Shown in pieces: positions 7,535-15,950 of a stretch of 64,000 nt of DNA. Position numbers and translations under genes: made by a program. Source of the stretch: CAVSUZ01 sp963795415 (lineage in GTDB: Bacteria > Pseudomonadota > Alphaproteobacteria > Acetobacterales > Acetobacteraceae); the NCBI GenBank assembly GCA_963795415.1, contig CAWCHQ010000001.1, positions 620,001 through 684,000 of the forward strand, given 5' to 3'. The notes under the pieces are model-generated. The model saw nothing but the letters and a program-made list of their open reading frames with translations. It was not told where the DNA came from and did not search any database. Within the stretch, counting starts at the first letter, position 1, and each line of letters begins with the position of its first letter.

Positions 7535-9952
7535 ATGCCCCTCGACGACCAAACCGTTCTCGCCGGCCTGCGGGATCGGCGTGCCACGGTGCTGGTGTGC
7601 CAGGAGATCGGGATAACACCGGCCGAATTTGAGGCGGCTCGGGACGATTGGCTCCGCCGGGCCGCTATGCCGCGCGATCAACGGTTCAGTGCCGCAATCG
7701 GCGGAGAGGTCGAGATCAAGCGCGACCAGGCCGGCATCCCGCATATCTATGCGGCAAGCACTGCCGATCTCTATTTCGGGCTCGGCGTTGCGACGGCGCA
7801 GGATCGCCTGTGGCAGATCGACCGGCTCCGCCGTCGTGCTCTCGGCCGCCAGGCCGAAATTCTGGGTCCGGCCTACGCGGCGAGCGACATCGCCCATCTG
7901 ACCGTCGGCATCGACCTGATCGCCGAACGCGAGGTCAGCGCTATGGATGGCGCGACGCGCGCGATGATCGAATCCTATGTCGCTGGGATCAACCGGTACA
8001 TCGATGTCCTGGGACCCGATCTGCCGGTCGAGTTCACGGTGCTGGAATACCAGCCCTGGCCCTTTACCGTGCGTGACGTGATCGCGATAGGACGCGGCAT
8101 CTGGTGGTCGCTGAATGGGCGCATCGACCGCCTCGCCGCCGCCGAGGCCGCTCGGTTCCTGCCGAACGAGGCGTTGCGCGAACTGTACCTGACGCCGGAG
8201 GCGCCGGAAAATCTCGTGGTGCCGGAGGCGCCCGGAAATCTTGTGACGCCGGAGGCGCCCGGAAATCTTGTGACGCCGGAGGCGCCCGGAAATCTCGTGC
8301 CGTCAACCACGCGCTCGCGCGCCGGCCCGGCCGGAACAGATGATGCAACGGGCAGCAACAACTGGGCGCTGCGGCCGGCGCTTACCGGATCAGGCCACGC
8401 AATTCTTTGCGGTGATCCGCACCAGCCGTTCTGGGTGCCGTCCTCGTGGTACGAATATGCGCTGCACGGACCGGAGGATGATGCCGCCGGCGCGGGCCAT
8501 CCCGGCTTTCCCGGCATGTGGTGGGGCAGCAACGGCCGGATCGCGTGGGCAATCACCAACAACATGGCATCGACGCGCGATCTTTACCGCGAGCAACTGC
8601 ATCCGCAGAACCCACGGCGATACCGCAATGGTGACGTCTGGCGCGAATTCACCGAACGCCGTGTCAGCGTGCCGGTGCGCGGCGAACAAATCAGGGAGCA
8701 TGTGATCCGCTCGACGGCACGCGGCCCGATTGTGAACGAGCTGATCACCGCAGTGACCGAGGGTGGCGATCCCCCATTGTCGCTCCGCTGGGTCGGCGCG
8801 GAGCATATCGACGATGTGCGGGCCAGCATCGGCGTGGCACGTGCGAAAGACTGGCAGAGTTTTCGCCACGTACTGCGCGACTGGTCGGTTGCCGTATTCA
8901 ACTTTGTATACGCCGATCGCGACGGCAATGTCGGCTACCAGATGGCCGGGCGGTTACCGATCCGGGGACGTATCACATACGGCTTCCGCGATGCCGCCAA
9001 TCCCGCGGACCAGTGGCAGGATTACATCCCCTTCGACGGTCTGCCGAGCAGCTATAACCCGGGGCGCGGTTACGTCGGAAGCGCCAACCAGCGGATAGTC
9101 GCGCCTGATTATCCATATCCGATCTACGGTGCCTATTCGCAGGGCCACCGCGGGGTGCGCATCGACCAGGCGTTCGGGGGGAAGCAGGACCTTGCCCGTG
9201 CTGCGAATATCAGCGTCCAGAACGACGTCAAGAATTGCCGGGCCGAGCGCTACTGCCCGCATATCGTGGCTTACTTGCAGGACAACAGCGATAGCGATGT
9301 CCAGTTGCTCGCAACGGCCCTGCGGGACTGGGATTACCGCTACGATCTCTCCTGTACCGCGCCGACACTGTTCGAAGCGTTCATGGCGCTATGGACGCGG
9401 CACGTACTGGCGGTGCATCTGCCGGCGCACCTGCTGAACCTGACGTCACAGCAGACAGGGCTCGGAGCTTCGCTGCTTCAGGGCGAGGCTGACGATTATT
9501 TCCCCGCCGGGATAGCAGCCGAACTCGCTTCTGTAGCCAAGGCAACGGTCCAGGGTGTCCGACAGCATCTCGGAACCAACCCTGCCGACTGGAAGTGGGA
9601 GCGGCTGCACATCGCAGATTGGCGCCACCCGTTGTCTTCACCTTCCCTGAGCAGCGCTTTCGATATCGGGCCTGCGCCGATCGACGGCGGATCGCACACA
9701 TTGCGCAACACCGGGGGAGAGCTGCCGCCGCACGCGGCCAGCTCCGGCGCCGAATACCGCTTGGTTGTTGATTTCGCCGAGCCGGATCAATTCCTGGCGG
9801 TGCAGAACATCGGCAATTCAGGCATTCCAGGCAGCCCGCACTACCGCGATCAGTTCCCCGACTTCCTGAAGGGCATCTATCACGTCGTGCATTTGCGGCA
9901 GGAGGACGTCGAACGGAACTGCACGACTAGAACGCGGATTGTGCCCGGCTAG
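7535..9952 (+). CDS. Penicillin acylase (penicillin amidase) family N-terminal nucleophile hydrolase
   Basis: An 805-residue precursor of the Ntn-hydrolase family that includes penicillin G acylase, AHL (quorum-signal) acylases and glutaryl acylases. The ATG at 7535 is preceded by GGAG. The alpha region carries IKRDQAGIPHIYAAS and YFGLGVATAQDRLWQIDRLRR. The beta chain would begin at Ser274 in DATGSNNWAL, the usual autocleavage and nucleophile site, followed by LCGDPHQPFWVPSSWYE and WWGSNGRIAWAITN. The spacer just before Ser274 contains four 9-residue repeats (residues 220-255). No signal peptide is visible, unlike periplasmic penicillin and AHL acylases, so the enzyme may be cytoplasmic; that is unusual. 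It starts 79 bp after the beta-helix gene and may share its transcript. The substrate (amide, acyl amino acid or AHL) is unknown. Confidence 0.88.
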   Translation: MPLDDQTVLAGLRDRRATVLVCQEIGITPAEFEAARDDWLRRAAMPRDQRFSAAIGGEVEIKRDQAGIPHIYAASTADLYFGLGVATAQDRLWQIDRLRRRALGRQAEILGPAYAASDIAHLTVGIDLIAEREVSAMDGATRAMIESYVAGINRYIDVLGPDLPVEFTVLEYQPWPFTVRDVIAIGRGIWWSLNGRIDRLAAAEAARFLPNEALRELYLTPEAPENLVVPEAPGNLVTPEAPGNLVTPEAPGNLVPSTTRSRAGPAGTDDATGSNNWALRPALTGSGHAILCGDPHQPFWVPSSWYEYALHGPEDDAAGAGHPGFPGMWWGSNGRIAWAITNNMASTRDLYREQLHPQNPRRYRNGDVWREFTERRVSVPVRGEQIREHVIRSTARGPIVNELITAVTEGGDPPLSLRWVGAEHIDDVRASIGVARAKDWQSFRHVLRDWSVAVFNFVYADRDGNVGYQMAGRLPIRGRITYGFRDAANPADQWQDYIPFDGLPSSYNPGRGYVGSANQRIVAPDYPYPIYGAYSQGHRGVRIDQAFGGKQDLARAANISVQNDVKNCRAERYCPHIVAYLQDNSDSDVQLLATALRDWDYRYDLSCTAPTLFEAFMALWTRHVLAVHLPAHLLNLTSQQTGLGASLLQGEADDYFPAGIAAELASVAKATVQGVRQHLGTNPADWKWERLHIADWRHPLSSPSLSSAFDIGPAPIDGGSHTLRNTGGELPPHAASSGAEYRLVVDFAEPDQFLAVQNIGNSGIPGSPHYRDQFPDFLKGIYHVVHLRQEDVERNCTTRTRIVPG
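8192..8299 (+). repeat. Four 27-bp tandem repeats in the acylase spacer
   Basis: Four in-frame 27-bp units encode TPEAPENLV, VPEAPGNLV, TPEAPGNLV and TPEAPGNLV. The last two units are nearly identical at the nucleotide level, implying recent duplication. They fall in the removable linker between the alpha and beta chains, where length change should be tolerated. Confidence 0.9.
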
Positions 9953-10001
9953 AGCGTGATCGCTTCAGGCTGACCAGCCGATGAAGCGTCAATCACGCTC
10001 T
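9951..10001. repeat. 51-bp nested palindrome after the acylase gene
   Basis: AGAGCGTGAT (9951-9960) pairs with ATCACGCTCT (9992-10001). Inside it GCTTCA pairs with TGAAGC and GGCT with AGCC, giving a long nested stem. The first bases overlap the acylase stop codon. A related AGAGC-type end recurs as GCATGCTCTAA near 10043. It could terminate transcription from the left or be a REP-like repeat; there is no T-run. Confidence 0.7.
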
Positions 10002-10049
10002 CAAAGAAGAAAGTACGGCATGAGCGGTTCAACTTGGACCGCGCATGCT

Positions 10050-11228
10050 CTAACCGCGATCACCACCGATCGGCGGGCGGACCGGCCGCTTGTCCCGCGG
10101 CAGAGCATCGAGCAGCCGCGGGTCGATCCGAAGATGGGCCACCACGAGCGTCCGCGGCGTCACGGCCAGCCACTGCGCCAGTGATATGTCCTCGAATACC
10201 GGACTCGGGAACAGTTCCAGGAAACGCAGCGCGGTATCGCCGGTGTTTTCGATGTAATGCCCGGTGGCAAACGGGATAAATCCCACATCGCCGCCACGGA
10301 AATCGAAAGTGCGAGCCTTGGCTTCCGCCGCGAATATGGTCATGCGGCCCTGCCCCTCGATCCAGTATTGCCATTCATCGGCATTTGGATGCCAGTGCAT
10401 CTCCCGCATCGCCCCAGGTTCCAGCTCAACCAGCGCCGCCGATGTCGTGGTGGAGACCGGAAAATTGCGTGTATCCGCGATGCGCACCGAGCCGCCCGGC
10501 ATCCGCCGCGGTTCCTGTGCATGCAGCCGATAGCTGAACGACTCCCTCACCCTTTCCGCCCCCTCCACCCGGTCCTGCTCCAGCGACGGCGGCAACGGCG
10601 CCTCGAAAATATACAGTTCGCCTTTGGGAAGGTTGTCGAACACACTTTCGGGCCAGCCAAAATTCTTGACCAGCACCTCACGCGGGGTGTGCGCGAGCCA
10701 GTCGGTCAGCAGAAACGTGCTGTCCTCGCTGAAATTCCCGTCATCGAACGCCAGCAGGAATTCCGTTCCGTTCGGCTCCAGACCCTGGATGCTGTGCGGG
10801 ATTCCCGGCGGGAAGAACCACAGGTCACCTTTTTCGACGTCGTCGACGAAAGCCCGGCCGTTCTGGTCCACGGCCGTTATGCGTGCGCGCCCTTCCAGCA
10901 CATAGGCCCATTCCGACGCCGTATGCCAATGCAGCTCGCGGACCCCACCGGCGATCAGGCGCATATCCACACCGGCCATGCTCTTTGAAACCGGCAGCTC
11001 CCGCGCGGTCGCCTCGCGCGCCCAGCCGCCCTTCTCGATCCGCTGATGCGACAGCGTGAATGGCCACTTCACATTGGCTACTTTTCCTTTGTCGGTCCGC
11101 GGCGGTGTGAGCAGGTTGGGGTTTTGCAGAGCGAGGGGAATGTTGTGCGGGCCGAGCACATCAGCGCCAAGCCGGCCACCCTCCTCGATCGGCTGCGGCA
11201 CGGTCCGCGGTTGAGTCAGGTCGTTCAT
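10050..11228 (-). CDS. oxdC: Oxalate decarboxylase (bicupin)
   Basis: A 392-residue Mn-dependent bicupin that splits oxalate to formate and CO2. Both metal sites are visible: His100, His102, Glu106 and His145 in the N-terminal cupin, and His278, His280, Glu285 and His324 in the C-terminal one. The spacing matches Bacillus subtilis OxdC with a constant +5 offset. The lid residues that separate decarboxylase from oxidase are present as SEDST (residues 167-171, Glu168 as proton donor), close to SENST of OxdC, so decarboxylase is favoured. No signal peptide is seen, so it is cytoplasmic and could serve acid resistance or oxalate use. It is divergent from the HMG-CoA-lyase-like gene at 11386. No formyl-CoA transferase or oxalate antiporter lies nearby. 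Confidence 0.9.
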   Translation of the reverse strand: MNDLTQPRTVPQPIEEGGRLGADVLGPHNIPLALQNPNLLTPPRTDKGKVANVKWPFTLSHQRIEKGGWAREATARELPVSKSMAGVDMRLIAGGVRELHWHTASEWAYVLEGRARITAVDQNGRAFVDDVEKGDLWFFPPGIPHSIQGLEPNGTEFLLAFDDGNFSEDSTFLLTDWLAHTPREVLVKNFGWPESVFDNLPKGELYIFEAPLPPSLEQDRVEGAERVRESFSYRLHAQEPRRMPGGSVRIADTRNFPVSTTTSAALVELEPGAMREMHWHPNADEWQYWIEGQGRMTIFAAEAKARTFDFRGGDVGFIPFATGHYIENTGDTALRFLELFPSPVFEDISLAQWLAVTPRTLVVAHLRIDPRLLDALPRDKRPVRPPIGGDRG

Positions 11229-11385
11229 TGGAAGCCCTCCTGAGGGTACCCAACGGGGCCAGGCCGCGCTTGTTCACCGGCCGACCACTGATGTGAGCGC
11301 GACCCTCTGCAGCCGCGGCCCGGCAGCGCCGGTTGTCCACGAAAGCCGGATTGGGCTACCCCGGAGGGACCGCGCCGGAGGTCCC

Positions 11386-12354
11386 ATGGCCGATTTTCCA
11401 GCCCGCGTTCAGATCAACGAAGAAGGTCCGCGCGAAGGCTTCCAGTTCGAACGGGGCCCCATCCCCACTGCTCGCAAGATCGAGCTTATCGACGCGCTCA
11501 GCGAAACCGGCATCAACCACATTCAGGTGGCGAGCTTCGTCAATCCCAGCCGCGTTCCCGGCTGGGCGGACGCGGATCAGGTGGTGGCCGGGTTCAGGCG
11601 CAAGCCGGGCGTGCAGTACACCGCCTTGTGGCTCAATCTGAAGGGTTTCCAGCGCGCCTTGGCGTCGGGCCGGCTGGATATCAGGGGCGGGTTCTCGCTG
11701 ACGGCATCCGAGACATTCCTGCGGCACAACCAGCAACGCTCGCTGGCGGACAACATCCGTGCCGCGCACGAGACGATCGAGATGTATAAACAGCACGATA
11801 TCCCGTTGGAGCGCGCCGGGATCATGGCCGCCTTCGGGTGCAATTTCGAGGGCGATATACCGCACCAGCGCGTGCTGGACCTGATCCGGCAGCTTCTCGA
11901 CATCGCCGCCGAGCATGGCGAGCGGCCGCGCGTGGTCTCACTGGCTGACACGATGGCCTGGGCCACGCCGAAATCGGTGAAGCAGCTCGTCGGGAAGGTG
12001 CGGAACCGATACCCCGACATGACGCTGTCGCTGCATTTGCACGACACCCGCGGCATGGGGATCGCCAATGCCTATGCGGGGCTCGAAATGGGCGTGGCGA
12101 TCTACGATTCCACCGTGGCCGGCCTGGGGGGTTGCCCATTCGCGGCGCATAAGGGCGCCGCCGGCAATGTCTGCACCGAGGATCTGGTCTTCATGCTGGA
12201 GGAAATGGGCATCGAAACCGGCATCGACCTGGAGCGGCTGATCGAAACGGCCCGGCTGGCGGAGGATATCGTCGGCCATCCGCTTCCCGGCTCGGTCAAG
12301 ATGGGCGGCAGTCTCAGGGCGTTGCGAGCGCGCGGAGGAAGCAAATGGAACTGA
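11386..12354 (+). CDS. HMG-CoA lyase-like (DRE-TIM) acyl-CoA lyase
   Basis: A 322-residue TIM-barrel carbon-carbon lyase related to 3-hydroxy-3-methylglutaryl-CoA lyase. The ATG at 11386 follows GGAGG by about 8 bp. Family signs are the metal-binding SLHLHDTRG near residue 210 and the Cys-containing loop GLGGCPFAAHKGAAGN near residue 245. The opening motif, normally VGPRDGLQNE, reads EGPREGFQFE here. The metal-ligand Asp is replaced by Glu and Leu-Gln-Asn by Phe-Gln-Phe, so true HMG-CoA activity is doubtful. It overlaps the MmgE/PrpD gene by 10 bp, so the two are an operon and probably act on the same acid or acyl-CoA. Confidence 0.8.
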   Translation: MADFPARVQINEEGPREGFQFERGPIPTARKIELIDALSETGINHIQVASFVNPSRVPGWADADQVVAGFRRKPGVQYTALWLNLKGFQRALASGRLDIRGGFSLTASETFLRHNQQRSLADNIRAAHETIEMYKQHDIPLERAGIMAAFGCNFEGDIPHQRVLDLIRQLLDIAAEHGERPRVVSLADTMAWATPKSVKQLVGKVRNRYPDMTLSLHLHDTRGMGIANAYAGLEMGVAIYDSTVAGLGGCPFAAHKGAAGNVCTEDLVFMLEEMGIETGIDLERLIETARLAEDIVGHPLPGSVKMGGSLRALRARGGSKWN

Positions 12355-13688
12355 CGAAATCAATCGGTGAATTCATCGCGGACCTCTCACCCAACCGCAT
12401 TCCGGAACAGGCGATGCGCACGGCGCAGCTGGGGTTCGTCGACTGCATCGGCACGATGATCGCCGGCCGCGAGGAAGACTGCGTGCGCATCATGAAATCG
12501 GTGCTGGCGCCCGCGGACGGGCCGGCCTCCATCACCTTCACGCGTCAGCGCCGGCCTGCCCCCGAGGCCGCCTGGATCAACGGCACGGCGGCGCATGCGC
12601 TCGACTACGACGACGTGGCGTTGCGCGGCCACCCGTCCACCGTGCTGGTTCCCGCCATCCTCGCCGAAGCCGAGGCGCTGGACGCTTCCGGCATGGACAT
12701 GCTGGTCGCGTATGTGGCCGGCTATGAGACCTGGGGCGAGTTGTTCCGGCGCGATTCCGGCCTGATGCACAAGAAGGGCTGGCATCCCACGGGGCTGTAT
12801 GGTGCGGTCGGGGCCGCCGCGGCCTGCGCCAGGCTGCGCCGGCTCGATGCCAGCCGCGCCGCCATGGCGGTCGCCCTGGGTGCGTCGCAGAGCGCCGGGC
12901 TGATGGCGAATTTCGGCACCATGACCAAGCCCTTCCATGCCGGCCGCGCCGCGCATTCCGGCATCATGGCCGCGCGCCTCGCGGAAGCGGGTTTCACCGC
13001 CAGCCTGGACGCGCTCGAGCATCCTCAGGGCTTCCTGCATGCGGTCTCGCCCGGCGAGACCGAAGATCGCGTCAGCGAGCCGCAGATCGGCCAGACCTGG
13101 GCACTGATGACGCAGGGGCTCGGCATCAAGAAATACCCCGCGTGCTACTGCACCCATCGCGCCATCGATTGCGCGCTGGACCTGGTCGCCGCGCATCCGG
13201 TGAAACCTGACGATGTCAGGCAGATCACCGTTCGCATCAGCGACTATTTCGCGGCCGTGCTGCGCAACCATGCGCCCCAAACCGGGCTCGCGGCGAAATT
13301 CAGCATCGAATTTGCCATGGCCAGCGCCATCGTCGCCCATCGCGTGGGTCTGCGGGAGCTGACGGACGATTTTGTCCGCCGCCCGGATGTACAGGCGCTG
13401 ATGCGGCGGGTCTCGACGGAGACCAGCACCGAATACGATCCCGAGCTGCCTGGCGCCGCGCCGGCCGACTCGCTCCGGATCGAGCTGATGTCGGGCGAGG
13501 TTCTGGAAGGCGAGCCGGTCACCCGGGCGACCGGCCACGCCACGCGTCCGCTCACGGACACCCAGATCTACGAAAAATTTGCCGACTGCCTGGACGTGGG
13601 CAGGTCGGAGATCCCCGCTGAGGTTCTGTATGGCCGGCTCACGGGGCTCGCCGCCCTGCGCGCCCGGGCCGTCGCCAGTTTGGGTTAG
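12345..13688 (+). CDS. MmgE/PrpD family protein
   Basis: A 447-residue member of the family that includes 2-methylcitrate dehydratase and cis-aconitate decarboxylase. It has the usual features: an N-terminal helical domain with GTAAHALDYDDVALRGHPS (the conserved DYDD region) at about residues 80-100, then GWHPTGLYGAVGAAAACARL, and the KKYPACYCTHRAIDCALDL segment near residue 260. Length fits the family (about 450). No prpB or prpC is nearby, so methylcitrate use is unlikely. The pairing with an HMG-CoA-lyase-like gene suggests breakdown of a tricarboxylate or branched acid. Function remains unassigned at substrate level. Confidence 0.85.
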   Translation: MELTKSIGEFIADLSPNRIPEQAMRTAQLGFVDCIGTMIAGREEDCVRIMKSVLAPADGPASITFTRQRRPAPEAAWINGTAAHALDYDDVALRGHPSTVLVPAILAEAEALDASGMDMLVAYVAGYETWGELFRRDSGLMHKKGWHPTGLYGAVGAAAACARLRRLDASRAAMAVALGASQSAGLMANFGTMTKPFHAGRAAHSGIMAARLAEAGFTASLDALEHPQGFLHAVSPGETEDRVSEPQIGQTWALMTQGLGIKKYPACYCTHRAIDCALDLVAAHPVKPDDVRQITVRISDYFAAVLRNHAPQTGLAAKFSIEFAMASAIVAHRVGLRELTDDFVRRPDVQALMRRVSTETSTEYDPELPGAAPADSLRIELMSGEVLEGEPVTRATGHATRPLTDTQIYEKFADCLDVGRSEIPAEVLYGRLTGLAALRARAVASLG

Positions 13689-14040
13689 TCGAATCCGACC
13701 GGCGTCGAGTTGCGGACATCGTCCATCAGCACGGCTCCTGCGCCGCCTGCAGTCGCGCCGCGACGTCGGCGACCGCCTGCTTCAGGGAAGCGGTCTCGCC
13801 GCGCGACATTAGCCGCCAAATGGCCATCTGATACCATTCGCCTCTTCCGATGACCGCTGATGAAGCAGTCTCGGCGCATTTGATGAATCGCAGCGGAAAA
13901 CGGGCAAAAGGTCCGGATGGTCGGGGCTGCGGGTGCCCACTTTCCCGCACAGCATCGTCCCTTTGAAGCCGAGCATCTTCTCAATCGCACCGGAATGAAA
14001 AGCAACACCAATGAAAAGCAGCTTCATCACAGTCACCGCT
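13689..14040. other. Intergenic stretch without a recognisable gene
   Basis: 352 bp between the PrpD-type gene and the convergent SDR. On the minus strand, short open segments in different frames have coding-like composition, for example MKLLFIGVAFHSGAIEKML near 14025 and MAIWRLMSRGETASLKQAV near 13829. They do not form one frame even after a single-base change and match no family I know. This may be a decayed gene or simply non-coding. Confidence 0.4.
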
Positions 14041-14757
14041 TCACCAAGGGACGGTGCGGCCGAGATAATCGACATATTGCAAACCAGGGGTGCCCTGCTT
14101 CGAAAGTAGAACATTCACCAGGCTTGGGACGCTTTCCTCGATGCTCAGCCGTGCGTCCGGTCCCCCCATCTCGGTGCGGACCCAGCCGGGGGCCATTATC
14201 ACCATAGCACGCGATGTCCCGGAGTGGCGGGCTGCGAAGCTCCGCATGAACATGTTCAGGGCCGCTTTGCTGCCACGGTATACCTCACGTTGGCCGGTCT
14301 CATTATTGGCGATGCTGCCTTGCCCGGATGACATCACGCCAATCAGACCCGTCGCAGGGACGTATTGCTCCAGGCTCTCGAGAACACGCATCGGGCTCAG
14401 CGAGTTTGTGACCATGACTCTTACAAACTCGTCGGTCGTTACATCAGCAATCGTTTCACTCTGGTTGTTTGTCACGCCGGCGTTGACGAACAACATGTCG
14501 AACACTCTGCCTGACAGACGGTCGCGCAACGCCGCGACCTGATCCGGCTCGCAGATGTCCACTATCTCGATTTCGACCCGACCTTCGAACTCGTCCGCCA
14601 GATCGTGCAGCTTAGTTCGGCTTCCGCCTCCCCGGACCGTGCCGACGACGTTCCACCCTTTCTTCAAGAATTCGGCCGCCATCGCGTGGCCGAGACCGCG
14701 AGATGCGCCGATAAGAAGGATTATACCGGAGGGGGCACTCAAAACGCCTGCAGGCAT
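14041..14757 (-). CDS. Short-chain dehydrogenase/reductase
   Basis: A 238-residue Rossmann-fold SDR. The cofactor motif is GASRGLG at residues 17-23, NAG is at 92-94, and the catalytic set is Ser143/Ser144, Tyr160 and Lys164 (YRGSK). The tail is short, ending LQYVDYLGRTVPW. Similar C-terminal shapes occur in the sniffer/carbonyl reductase-like group of SDRs that act on small carbonyls. The NAD versus NADP preference is not clear. The next gene upstream on the same strand begins 355 bp away at 15112, so a shared promoter is possible but not shown. Confidence 0.85.
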   Translation of the reverse strand: MPAGVLSAPSGIILLIGASRGLGHAMAAEFLKKGWNVVGTVRGGGSRTKLHDLADEFEGRVEIEIVDICEPDQVAALRDRLSGRVFDMLFVNAGVTNNQSETIADVTTDEFVRVMVTNSLSPMRVLESLEQYVPATGLIGVMSSGQGSIANNETGQREVYRGSKAALNMFMRSFAARHSGTSRAMVIMAPGWVRTEMGGPDARLSIEESVPSLVNVLLSKQGTPGLQYVDYLGRTVPW

Positions 14758-14760
14758 CAG

Positions 14761-14979
14761 TCAATCTCTTTCCTTGGCTGGAGCTTCGAGCTTCCCCTCC
14801 CCACGCCGGAGTTCGAGATATCGGCGATGTGGCATCCTCGCATGAACGCCGACCGGCACATCGCTGGCTGCGAGCCACCGTGATGTCGGTTTGTCGGGCG
14901 GCGTATCCGCGGCGATGAGGCCGGGGTGATGTTCCGGCCCGACCTTCCAGCTCAAAGCAGGTAATACGCAAAACAACAC
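14761..14979 (-). other. Possible truncated gene fragment upstream of the SDR
   Basis: A 72-codon open frame ends 3 bp before the SDR start and reads in part DVPVGVHARMPHRRYLELR with coding-like composition. It may be the tail of a decayed gene that once preceded the SDR. I recognise no family, and chance is a real alternative. The remainder of 14758-15111 shows nothing else except the tiny frame at 15034-15102. Confidence 0.2.
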
Positions 14980-15033
14980 GCCTTGCTCAGCGAATGACCG
15001 GTTTCTGGCTCCCCGCCGATCACTGCTGGATGA

Positions 15034-15102
15034 CTAATTAGGGTCGAGAAACACCGACCAGCTCCATGCGCGCAGCGTAGCTATGACGTCATCCCGGCTC
15101 AT
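15034..15102 (-). pseudogene. Possible N-terminal remnant of a nucleotidyltransferase
   Basis: A 22-codon frame starting 10 bp after the SDR stop begins MSRDDVIATLRAW, which is like the opening of small MNT-type nucleotidyltransferases (usually M-x-R-D-E-V-I-A-T-L-R). After 13 codons the similarity ends and a stop follows. It could be the stump of a deleted toxin-antitoxin component; it is very short, so confidence is low. Confidence 0.25.
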
Positions 15103-15111
15103 GGTCTGATT

Positions 15112-15858
15112 TTAGCCCCTCCCCACCCACGGCATCTTCGTCGCCATGATGGTGATGAACTGCACGTTCGTGTCCAAAGGCATGTTGCTCATGAACAGGA
15201 TGGTCCGGCCCACATGGTCCACGTCCATCCGCGGCTCCGGCATAATCTGCCCGTTCGGCTGCAGCTGCCCGGCCGTGGAGCGTGCGGTCATCGGCGTGGC
15301 GGCGTTGCCGATGTCGATCTGGGCGCAGGCGATATCGAACTGCCGGCCATCGAGTGCGATGGACTTGGTCAGTCCCGTGACTGCGTGCTTGGTCGAGGTG
15401 TAGGCAGCCGAGCCCGGCCGCGGATTATGCGCCGAGATCGAGCCATTGTTGATGATGCGCCCGCCCATCGGCCGCTGCTCCCTCATCAGGCGGAAGGCAG
15501 CATTGGCGCACAGGAACATCCCGTTCAGGTTGACATCGACCACCGACTTCCACTGCTCCCAGGTGAGGTCGCCGAAATTGGTCGTCGGCACGTTGCCCCC
15601 GGCATTGTTGAACAGCACGTCCACCCGGCCCCACTTGTCCTTCACCCGGGCGAACAGCGCCTTGACCGCATCCGGGTCGCGGACATCCGTGGGAACGGCG
15701 AGCGCTTCGCCTCCCTTGGCCATGGACGCGGTCTCCTCCAGCGCCTCCTTGCGCCGCCCGGCGAGCGCCACGGCATAGCCATCGCCCAGCAACGCCAGCG
15801 CCGATGACCTTCCGATCCCGCTTCCTGCTCCCGTTACGACGGCGACGCGTTGGGCCAT
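15112..15858 (-). CDS. Short-chain dehydrogenase/reductase, classical SDR
   Basis: A 248-residue classical SDR. The ATG at 15858 is chosen over a start 14 codons upstream because GGAGG lies 8 bp before it. The cofactor loop GAGSGIG is at residues 10-16, NNAG at 84-87, and the catalytic Ser140, Tyr153 and Lys157 (YTSTK) are intact. Arg35 and Arg36 after the second strand (ALAGRRKEAL) suggest NADP use. The C-terminal loop (NAATPMTARSTAGQLQPNG) is compatible with oxidoreductases of small alcohols or 3-oxoacyl compounds. The physiological substrate is not deducible. Confidence 0.88.
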   Translation of the reverse strand: MAQRVAVVTGAGSGIGRSSALALLGDGYAVALAGRRKEALEETASMAKGGEALAVPTDVRDPDAVKALFARVKDKWGRVDVLFNNAGGNVPTTNFGDLTWEQWKSVVDVNLNGMFLCANAAFRLMREQRPMGGRIINNGSISAHNPRPGSAAYTSTKHAVTGLTKSIALDGRQFDIACAQIDIGNAATPMTARSTAGQLQPNGQIMPEPRMDVDHVGRTILFMSNMPLDTNVQFITIMATKMPWVGRG

Positions 15859-15950
15859 GTGCGCTCTCCTCCAGGCTGATCCGGCAGACTGATCGGGCAA
15901 ACTGATCGGGCGGCATTGTGGCGCGCCCGGGACGAGAGGCCAAGACGCCG

